Shown one piece after another: positions 8,408 through 13,706 of a stretch of DNA of 13,706 nucleotides. Made by a program: the position numbers and the translations under genes. Each line of letters begins with the position of its first letter. The first letter of the stretch is position 1. The stretch lies in contig PLZZ01000261.1 in the NCBI GenBank assembly GCA_003153585.1, forward strand, positions 7,622 through 21,327, given 5' to 3'. Source of the DNA: Acidobacteriota bacterium. Lineage in GTDB: Bacteria; Acidobacteriota; Terriglobia; Acidiferrales; UBA7541. The notes beneath the pieces were generated by a model. The model searched no databases. It was not told the DNA's origin and saw only the letters and a list, made by a program, of their open reading frames with translations.

Positions 8408-8980
8408 TTAGATTGGCTCTACGCGATAGCCGGCGACCTGAATGGAGAGAGATCTCCGAATGATCTCAACAGAAACAACCAGGCTCTCGTCGCCGTTTCT
8501 TGAGAGGAAAATTCCTTGAAGGCCGTCAAGACTACCACCTCGAATGCGGACACGTTGTCCGGCATCGAGAAATGGAAACGATGTAAATGGAATGCCCTCT
8601 TGGAGGATAGCCTGAACAGCTCGAATCTGCTCTTCCGGAATCGCGGCGCCTACGCCACGATTTCCCACGATTCCAAGCACCCCAGTCGTCCGCAGAATGG
8701 GAACGCGCATATCCTGGGAGTCTAATATTTTCACGAACAAGTAGCTCGGAAACAGCGGAGCATGAATTACGCGGCGCCGGTCACTCCAGCAGTGAATCGA
8801 GGAAAACAGAGGAAGAAAGGCCTCGATCTCCTTCTCTTGAAGACTGAGCGCTACTTTCTTTTCGTGGCGCGGCCTCGTCTGGATTGCAAACCAGGACGCT
8901 TCGGCGGATAGGTCCGCCGGAACGGCTGCGTATCGAATTTGTGGATCGAGATTCAACATAGCTCCGCTAATCTGAGTCAC
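8408..8980 (-). CDS. NusG-family specialised transcription elongation/antitermination protein (RfaH/UpxY/LoaP-like)
   Basis: 190 residues. The NGN domain spans about 29-122: SWFAIQTRPRHEKKV, then FLPLF, and PLFPSYLFVKI, the region that contacts RNA polymerase. The KOW domain lies at about 140-170 (AGQRVRIRGGSLDGLQGIFL). There is a 28-residue N-terminal extension. Housekeeping nusG sits beside secE and ribosomal protein genes; this copy sits inside a polysaccharide operon, as do RfaH-, UpxY- and LoaP-type paralogues that let polymerase run through long glycan operons. It therefore probably promotes expression of the downstream genes. Start: GTG at 8980 with GGAGG 12 bases upstream, rather far. 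An ATG at 8959 is the alternative. The leader can form hairpins that overlap the Shine-Dalgarno. Confidence 0.88.
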   Translation of the reverse strand: MTQISGAMLNLDPQIRYAAVPADLSAEASWFAIQTRPRHEKKVALSLQEKEIEAFLPLFSSIHCWSDRRRVIHAPLFPSYLFVKILDSQDMRVPILRTTGVLGIVGNRGVGAAIPEEQIRAVQAILQEGIPFTSFPFLDAGQRVRIRGGSLDGLQGIFLSRNGDESLVVSVEIIRRSLSIQVAGYRVEPI

Positions 8981-8995
8981 AGGTACAGTTGACCT

Positions 8996-9024
8996 CCTCA
9001 GTTCTGAGGTGCCAGGCTTCCTGG
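8996..9024 (-). promoter_or_regulatory. Tandem hairpins in the leader of the NusG-like gene
   Basis: On the minus strand CCAGG-AAG-CCTGG (9024 to 9012) is followed two bases later by CCTCAGAACTGAGG (9009 to 8996). The second stem uses the first bases of the Shine-Dalgarno tract TGAGGAGG, so folding would hide part of the ribosome binding site. No U-run follows, so these are not intrinsic terminators. A role in translational control of the antitermination factor is inferred. Confidence 0.35.
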
Positions 9025-9090
9025 TTGCCTCATCAGGTTTCGGACCAAATCTTTTTCTAGTAAACCGTCACAGTGCCTGCAGCCGGCGCT

Positions 9091-9855
9091 CTATAGCCTG
9101 TGGTACAAAGACTGTGGAATCGGAAACGTGCGCTTATTCAAAACCGCACCCAGGACCTGCACTTGAGCCGCCCGCAGCATCTCCGTCACTCTCAGCGCTG
9201 ATTCTCGCCTCGTCGCGTTTGCTTCCAGAACGAGAACGAGTCCGTCTGCAAGCTGACCGAGACCGATTGCCTCGGCATATTGATTCAACGGCGGTGCGTC
9301 AATGAGGATGTAATCAAACGCGTCGCGCAAGTGCGGCAACCATGTCTTCAATCGATCCGACTTCAGAAGGTTCACCGAATCAAATGCCTGTGACCCACAC
9401 GGGAGCAGCCAGAGATTGTCGGGCCGGAGGCGTTGCGTGAAATTTTGGATAGGATTTTCGCCGACTGCGAAGTCTGCCAAACCTCGATGGTGGGCCACGC
9501 CGAAAAATTGGGCTAGTGAGGGAGCGCGCAGGTTGGCATCCACCACGCAAACCGAGCCAGAGACGTTCTCCGCCAAAGTTTGTGCGGCAGTCGCGCACAT
9601 GCGACTGCATCCGTTACCTTGGTCGATCCCGGCAAACACGACGGAGCGCGGAGATACTCCCATCTGCATCAGAAACAGTCGTTGCACCAGTTTCAGGGAT
9701 TCATCGTTCACCAGTCGATCGATATTCAGGCCGGAATTGTTTCGGTGGCTATTCCCGTTTGATTTGACGACTGCTGGCGCGGTCTGCAGCTTGGGTACTG
9801 GCTCAACCTCAAGTGTCGTTCCCGCCTGTTTCAGTAATTCGAAATTTCTGCTCAA
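9091..9855 (-). CDS. CpsD/CapB-like BY-kinase family protein with degenerate P-loop
   Basis: 254 residues from a TTG start. The fold is that of the cytoplasmic tyrosine autokinases that partner Wzz-type proteins in capsule export. The Walker A' region VCVVDANLRAP (102-112), the Walker B YILIDAPP (182-189) and the closing GAVLNKR are recognisable. The P-loop position reads GIDQGNGCS (76-84), where active kinases have a G-x-GKS/T core: the lysine is cysteine, and Walker A' has Asn in place of the second Asp. The C-terminus has a single tyrosine (SLYHRL), not the usual tyrosine cluster. It is probably not an ordinary tyrosine kinase and may act as a scaffold. Start: TTG at 9855 overlaps the upstream stop (TTGA), with AAAGGCGG 7 bases away, and gives the N-terminus LSRNFELLKQAG. 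A longer frame to 9987 would overlap the ATPase gene by 136 bases and is unlikely. Confidence 0.85.
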   Translation of the reverse strand: MSRNFELLKQAGTTLEVEPVPKLQTAPAVVKSNGNSHRNNSGLNIDRLVNDESLKLVQRLFLMQMGVSPRSVVFAGIDQGNGCSRMCATAAQTLAENVSGSVCVVDANLRAPSLAQFFGVAHHRGLADFAVGENPIQNFTQRLRPDNLWLLPCGSQAFDSVNLLKSDRLKTWLPHLRDAFDYILIDAPPLNQYAEAIGLGQLADGLVLVLEANATRRESALRVTEMLRAAQVQVLGAVLNKRTFPIPQSLYHRL

Positions 9856-11294
9856 AGTTTTTCCGCCTTTTGTGGCAATTCGCCGGAAGTCCCCTTCTCT
9901 TCGGTTCGCGGACCCGGTGGCATATTCGTCGCGGAAGGAATGAAAAGCACCTGGCCAGGGCGAAGGTCCTCGGCATGAATCAACCACGGGTTCAACGCGT
10001 AAATCTTGGCCAGTATTTCGTTGTCAAATCTTCCATAATTCTCTACGCAGATTTGATAGAGCGTCTCACCTGCGGCCACTTGGATTGGCCGGGACGTTTG
10101 GCCAGTACCTGCCGGCTGATCGGAAGGATGTACGAGCGCTAAATCTGTCTGAGCCGCGTTACCAGAAGACGTATTTGCCGGCGAGACTGCTAGCTCTTTC
10201 GCTGGCTCGGTCTTTTCCGCCGAAGGTGGAGAGTCCGAATCGGAAATAGAAGCCAACGAAGGAGTGCCGAGGGATCCGGAAAGCTGTACACCGGGAAACT
10301 TTGCTCCCCCTCGGTTCGCATCAATGATTGGCCACGCGAGGGTGAATAGAAACGCACCCGCGAGCGCGAATTTTACCGCCCGATGTTTGCGTCTCGGCTC
10401 GGCGGTGATTAAGGGAACGGACTGCGTTATGGTGAAGCGAGGCGTCTCTTCACGGTTCAGGTCAACTGCGGACCCTGCAAGGAGTGATCCAAGGTCGAGA
10501 TCGCCCAGCACTTCGGCAATGATCTCGTGATCGATCACCTTTTTCCCTAATGCGCCCCCCAAAGCTAAGGCATTAAAGCAAAGATTGTTGATGTTGCGGG
10601 GAATGCCCTCGCTGTGTTTGGCGATCATCGCTCGCGCTCGATCCGTGAATAACGGGGCCTTGTTGTCGTAGCCGGCCACGCCTAGGCGATGCTCGATATA
10701 TAGTTTCGTTTCTGTAGGAATAAACGGCTTCAACCTGCAAACCATAGAAATTCTTTGGCGCAGCTGGATGAGATCAGGAGAAACCAGTTTCTCTGCCAGC
10801 TGTGGTTGCCCAGCGAGTATGATTTGAATCAGCTTGTCGCTCGGGGTCTCAAAATTCGATAGCATCCGCACGACTTCGAGAACGGGTCCTCCCAGGTTCT
10901 GCGCCTCGTCGATCACCACTACGAAGCGCCTCCCCGACTGAAATTCGTGCAGCAGTACTTCATTCAGCTTCGCGTGCATTCGAACAAGATCCCCGCCATC
11001 ATCGTCCAGCTTCAGGTCCGCCAGCAGGCTTCGAAGGAAATCTTGAGGGGTGCACTGGCTCTGGAAAAGAAAAACAGTTTTGGCTGACTCTTTCAAAAGC
11101 TCCAGGAGCCGGAATAACAGCGTCGTCTTCCCCATGCCCGGTTTGGCGATCAGCGCCATGAATCCTCGCCCGGAATTCACACCACACACGAGCGAAGCTA
11201 GCGCCTCTCGGTGCGTCGGACTCAGATAGAGATAGCTCGAGTCCGGCGTCACGCCGAACGGCTGTTCCTTCAGATTGTAAAAGTCTAGAAACAC
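9852..11294 (-). CDS. GspA/ExeA-type AAA ATPase with membrane span and C-terminal LysM domain
   Basis: 480 residues from the GTG at 11294. The N-terminus FLDFYNLKEQPFGVTPDSSY is the standard opening of ExeA/GspA-like and PEP-CTERM-locus secretion ATPases. Walker A is KPGMGKTT (51-58) and Walker B is VVVIDEAQNL (about 125-134). GIPRNINNLCFNAL is a sensor-region segment. After the AAA part come RRKHR, one membrane span (about 308-325), a Pro/Ser/Ala-rich linker and a LysM domain (about 404-454; GETLYQICVENYG, LRPGQVLFIP). The positive-inside pattern puts the ATPase in the cytoplasm and LysM in the periplasm, where it would bind peptidoglycan. The family powers or builds envelope-crossing export machines. 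A TTG at 11333 would overlap the chain-length gene by 29 bases and add residues outside the family's usual start; the GTG falls 10 bases after that gene's stop. Confidence 0.88.
   Translation of the reverse strand: MFLDFYNLKEQPFGVTPDSSYLYLSPTHREALASLVCGVNSGRGFMALIAKPGMGKTTLLFRLLELLKESAKTVFLFQSQCTPQDFLRSLLADLKLDDDGGDLVRMHAKLNEVLLHEFQSGRRFVVVIDEAQNLGGPVLEVVRMLSNFETPSDKLIQIILAGQPQLAEKLVSPDLIQLRQRISMVCRLKPFIPTETKLYIEHRLGVAGYDNKAPLFTDRARAMIAKHSEGIPRNINNLCFNALALGGALGKKVIDHEIIAEVLGDLDLGSLLAGSAVDLNREETPRFTITQSVPLITAEPRRKHRAVKFALAGAFLFTLAWPIIDANRGGAKFPGVQLSGSLGTPSLASISDSDSPPSAEKTEPAKELAVSPANTSSGNAAQTDLALVHPSDQPAGTGQTSRPIQVAAGETLYQICVENYGRFDNEILAKIYALNPWLIHAEDLRPGQVLFIPSATNMPPGPRTEEKGTSGELPQKAEKL
9863..9870 (-). 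promoter_or_regulatory. Shine-Dalgarno deciding the TTG start of the CpsD-like gene
   Basis: AAAGGCGG ends 7 bases before the TTG at 9855 and lies inside the last codons of the ATPase gene. It supports the short, coupled start over the long frame. Confidence 0.5.
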
Positions 11295-11304
11295 CCTGCC
11301 TCGC

Positions 11305-12807
11305 TTAGGCCACCTGTCTGGGAACTGAAGCAAGTACTTGAACTTTTAGAATTTCGGCGACATCCGCGGGAGTCCGGAATGACGGATCAAGGTACTCCGC
11401 CGTAAGTGCTGCCGCCACGCTCACGAAGATCGCCAGCACAAATCCGATCAACATCACTAACCACGGACTGTGAGCGGGCAAGGCCGCCAGAGAAGGGGGC
11501 ACCGCGATCGCCACATTCGCGATTCCCTTTTTGTCCAGCGCATCTGCCGTGCGTTCTTGCTCCCGCTTCGCGAGATAGAGAAGATAATTTGATTCATCTG
11601 CCTTCGCTTCGCGTAATAAGTCCGCTTGCTTCACTGCCTTCTGATCCAAATCCACCATTTGTAACTGCATGCTTCCAATGGTGTGTTGCAAGGAAGCCGC
11701 TGTTGCCTTCTGCGCTGCAAGATCGGATCGCGCTCTGGCCGCGTCTTCTCTTAACAGCTCGTAAGTCGGATCGCGATCCGTTGTGTGATTCACGTACTGT
11801 GTTTTTTGAGCCTCGGAAATGGCAGCTTCGGTTTCGGCAATTTCTTCGTCGGCTTCTTTCACCAGCGGATAGTTGGGCTCATATTTCAGCAACAGCTGGG
11901 TGCGCTTAAGCTGCGCCGCAAGCAAGTTTGTCCCTAATTGTTGCGATAGGACGTCGGCTGAATTGGAAGTTTCCTGCGTCGAGGATCTGCTGGGTATCGC
12001 CTCCATTTGTCTTTCACTGGCTACAATGCGTTGCTCGTCCGCCGCAATGGCAGCCCGAGTTTGATGCAGAAAACCAACAGAATTCACAACCTGCTGGGCC
12101 ATGTCCGTGCGTTCAACGTCGGGAGCGACGACTCCTTCTTCTTTCCCGAAGCCAGCCAAGCGCGATTCGGCGCTAAATAGCGCCTCCTGGTACTTCTGCG
12201 TCTCGCGCGCAAAAAAATCAGAAGTGCCGCTTGGCCGTCGCAACTGCAGATGTTTCCCTAGGTAGAGGTCGCTCAGCTTCGCAAGAACGCACTGCGGCGT
12301 TTCCGGAGTGCCGCGTTTTCCGTAGGTCACTTGGATAACGTCAGCATTCTTTTCCACCTCCACATCTAAAGCCTTTGCCAGGCGCCTCGTCGCCTTGGCT
12401 ATCTTCATTGCCTTCCGTTGCGCAGGGTCAGCGGGAAGAAGGAAGTCACTAAGAGATTTTTCATCTAATCCACAGGCAGACACCACAGCCGCGAGCATGT
12501 CTCCACCCTGTATTAAAGCCACCTCTGAGTTGATTTGGTCCGGAGTCACCAGGTCGTTTGTAAGTATTGCCGCATTCTGCGCCGAAGAGATCGCGGGGTC
12601 GGATCTATCCTGTTCCACCAGAATGTCCATTGACGACTCATAATAATTAGCCGCCCAGAACCAAGCAAAAAACGTCGCGCCCAGGAACACACCGCAAAAC
12701 GTGAGAATCACAAGCCGGCGGCGATTGAACCCGACGGCAAGGCAGTCGCGCAGCGTGCTCAAGCGCGCCGAATTCTGATAGGAATTCTTCATCTCAGATT
12801 CAGCCAT
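11305..12807 (-). CDS. Wzz-type polysaccharide chain-length/co-polymerase protein (GNVR domain)
   Basis: 500 residues from the ATG at 12807. An inner-membrane protein that sets chain length and links polymerase to the export porin. A first membrane segment lies at about 32-54. It is followed by the Wzz domain (YYESSMDILVEQDR...) and long alternating charged and alanine-rich periplasmic helices that probably form coiled coils (about 200-420). The GNVR-like stretch YLLYLAKREQERTADALDKK, the proline-rich IAVPPSLAALPAHSPW and a second membrane segment (about 448-470) come next. A short cytoplasmic tail ends with PSFRTPADVAEILKVQVLASVP. No kinase domain is attached; the kinase-like protein is a separate gene. 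The size is typical of the long PEP-CTERM/exosortase-locus type of Wzz. A GTG at 12816 would lie within the Shine-Dalgarno itself, so the ATG is preferred. Confidence 0.92.
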   Translation of the reverse strand: MAESEMKNSYQNSARLSTLRDCLAVGFNRRRLVILTFCGVFLGATFFAWFWAANYYESSMDILVEQDRSDPAISSAQNAAILTNDLVTPDQINSEVALIQGGDMLAAVVSACGLDEKSLSDFLLPADPAQRKAMKIAKATRRLAKALDVEVEKNADVIQVTYGKRGTPETPQCVLAKLSDLYLGKHLQLRRPSGTSDFFARETQKYQEALFSAESRLAGFGKEEGVVAPDVERTDMAQQVVNSVGFLHQTRAAIAADEQRIVASERQMEAIPSRSSTQETSNSADVLSQQLGTNLLAAQLKRTQLLLKYEPNYPLVKEADEEIAETEAAISEAQKTQYVNHTTDRDPTYELLREDAARARSDLAAQKATAASLQHTIGSMQLQMVDLDQKAVKQADLLREAKADESNYLLYLAKREQERTADALDKKGIANVAIAVPPSLAALPAHSPWLVMLIGFVLAIFVSVAAALTAEYLDPSFRTPADVAEILKVQVLASVPRQVA

Positions 12808-12815
12808 GATCCTCA

Positions 12816-12820
12816 CCTCC
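12816..12820 (-). promoter_or_regulatory. Strong Shine-Dalgarno of the chain-length gene
   Basis: GGAGG, within GAGGAGGTGAGG, lies 8 bases before the ATG at 12807. Its last base is also the first base of an in-frame GTG at 12816, which rules that GTG out as the start. Confidence 0.7.
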
Positions 12821-12851
12821 TCTTCGTCTTGCGTTCAAAGCCGTCGCGACG

Positions 12852-13580
12852 CTATAGCAGTGGTAGCTGGGGACTCAGATACATCCCAACGGAATACGGA
12901 ACATACTTTCGGAAATTGGTGATTAACTTTTCTGGCACAAAAATCATGTCACCGGGCTGCATCTGCGCGTCTTCGTTCACATTTTTCCCGTGCAAAATAT
13001 CTTTCAGACTGAGTTTACGGACCTCAACCCAGCCTTCCGAGACGCGGTGATACAGAAAAATCTGCGTTTTGGCCTGCGGCGTGAATCCTCCCGCGATCGC
13101 GATTGCCTCTGACACGGTAGTGTCGTAGCGCAGGTCATACTGACCGGGTTTCCCCACCTGCCCATTGACGACAAAAAAGGGTTTTTGAAAATCGGTAAGG
13201 TCGACGTCAACGATGGGATCGTGAAGTGTGGTCGAATATGCCTTCTTAACTGCGTCCACCACTTCAGGCACGGTCATTCCTTCGATGTGGACGCTGCCCA
13301 CCCCGGCCAAGTTGACGTATCCGTCCGGCTGGATGGTGACGCTTTGATCGAGCTCCATCGCAAGCGGAAACGATATGGACAGAACGTCATCCCGTTGAAC
13401 CTTGTAACGTGGGTATCGATGCTGAAGCGCGGGTCGATCTGAGTCGATCTGGCCTTTGTCGGGCGCGGAAGCGACCGGAGCCGATGTGACCGAGGAGGCT
13501 GTCGCGCTAGGCTCTTGACCGCTGAGCGTCTCGGGCAAAAACATGAGAATAATGGCTAAGCCGAGTCCAAATCCCCTCAT
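12852..13580 (-). CDS. Wza-like polysaccharide export protein (Poly_export and SLBB domains)
   Basis: 242 residues. It forms or contributes to the outer-membrane and periplasmic channel for the polymer. Residues 1-21 are a signal peptide (MRGFGLGLAIILMFLPETLSG). There is no lipobox cysteine, so unlike E. coli Wza it is not a lipoprotein. The Poly_export domain runs from about 56 to 130 (KVQRDDVLSISF, TIQPDGYVNLAGVGSVHIEG, DPIVDVDL). One SLBB domain follows (about 135-200: FVVNGQVGKPGQYDL, TVSEAIAIAGGF), then MQPGDMIFVPEKL. It is short, with one SLBB and no long C-terminal amphipathic helix, as in many non-enterobacterial export proteins. The ATG at 13580 has GGAGG 4 bases upstream. It is the first gene of the block in this window; the chain-length gene begins 44 bases after its stop. 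Confidence 0.93.
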   Translation of the reverse strand: MRGFGLGLAIILMFLPETLSGQEPSATASSVTSAPVASAPDKGQIDSDRPALQHRYPRYKVQRDDVLSISFPLAMELDQSVTIQPDGYVNLAGVGSVHIEGMTVPEVVDAVKKAYSTTLHDPIVDVDLTDFQKPFFVVNGQVGKPGQYDLRYDTTVSEAIAIAGGFTPQAKTQIFLYHRVSEGWVEVRKLSLKDILHGKNVNEDAQMQPGDMIFVPEKLITNFRKYVPYSVGMYLSPQLPLL

Positions 13581-13614
13581 CTCGCCTCCAACTTTCGAGA
13601 TCCCATAGGCCCTA

Positions 13615-13627
13615 ATTGCCTCGCAAT
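13615..13627. repeat. Short inverted repeat at the predicted transcription start
   Basis: On the minus strand ATTGC-GAG-GCAAT, flanked on both sides by TTAGG/TAGG. It overlaps the end of the candidate -10 box and the expected start point, where a repressor operator could lie. It is only 5 bp per arm, so chance is possible. Confidence 0.3.
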
Positions 13628-13654
13628 CCTAAGTGCGCATGCGACTAATCACAA
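13626..13654 (-). promoter_or_regulatory. Candidate sigma70-type promoter upstream of the export gene
   Basis: TTGTGA (13654 to 13649, 4 of 6 to consensus), a 17-base spacer, then TAGGAT (13631 to 13626, 4 of 6). It would start transcription about 35-40 bases before the ATG at 13580. The match is modest. The rest of the upstream stretch to 13706 shows no gene. Confidence 0.35.
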
Positions 13655-13706
13655 GAAGCGTAAGCACCTATCGGCCCCAAGAGGCTGCTCTCCCGTCCGG
13701 AAAGGA

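Noticed and set aside
8408..8980. Housekeeping nusG
   Set aside because: No secE or ribosomal protein genes nearby; the N-terminal extension and the polysaccharide context point to a specialised paralogue.
9587..9640. Frameshift or sequencing error explaining the odd P-loop of the CpsD-like protein
   Set aside because: The frame is continuous with recognisable family sequence on both sides, and neighbouring frames give no GKS/T motif, so substitution rather than frameshift explains it.
13664..13678. Sigma54-type promoter with GG-N10-GC spacing (minus strand GGGGCCGATAGGTGC)
   Set aside because: Spacing fits, but several consensus positions are wrong, notably the -24 T and A and the first T of the -12 box; chance matches at this level are common.
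13680..13706. Purine-rich GGACGGGAGAGC at the upstream edge resembling the start of a glycine riboswitch
   Set aside because: The rest of the conserved aptamer core is not found downstream and the element is cut by the window edge.

Overview
The window holds one co-directional exopolysaccharide/capsule locus of ten genes, all on the minus strand, so it reads from position 13706 down to 1. Base composition is moderately GC-rich. The gene set is a Wza-like porin, a Wzz-like chain-length protein, a GspA/ExeA-type ATPase, a CpsD-like protein, a NusG paralogue and a WbaP-like sugar transferase. With its GTG/TTG starts and tight overlaps, this would fit an Acidobacteriota-like soil bacterium. That placement is an inference from gene content and protein style; there is no phylogenetic marker in the window.

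Export and control block (13580 to 9091): a possible promoter with an overlapping inverted repeat, the outer-membrane export protein, the inner-membrane chain-length protein, an AAA ATPase carrying one membrane span and a periplasmic LysM domain, and a CpsD/BY-kinase-like protein. The last has lost the P-loop lysine and the second aspartate of Walker A', so it looks like a pseudokinase.

Control and initiation (8980 to 6793): after a 110-bp gap with hairpins that can cover the Shine-Dalgarno (SD) sequence comes a specialised NusG paralogue. After a further 175-bp gap with a 7-bp inverted repeat comes the polyprenyl-phosphate sugar-1-phosphate transferase that starts repeat-unit synthesis.

Assembly and modification block (6796 to 1): a nucleotidyltransferase-thymidylate-kinase-like fusion, a phosphotransferase of the aminoglycoside/choline kinase fold with a long unassigned N-terminal part, a family 4 glycosyltransferase, an O-antigen ligase/polymerase-like membrane protein, and a secreted right-handed beta-helix protein cut by the window edge. 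From 6796 downstream the genes overlap by a few bases or lie within about 35 bases of each other, so they are probably translated together.

No flippase is visible and there is only one ordinary glycosyltransferase, so the locus must continue beyond position 1 or be completed elsewhere. There are no RNA genes, insertion sequences, CRISPR arrays or plus-strand genes that I can support. No gene-free stretch exceeds about 175 bases.
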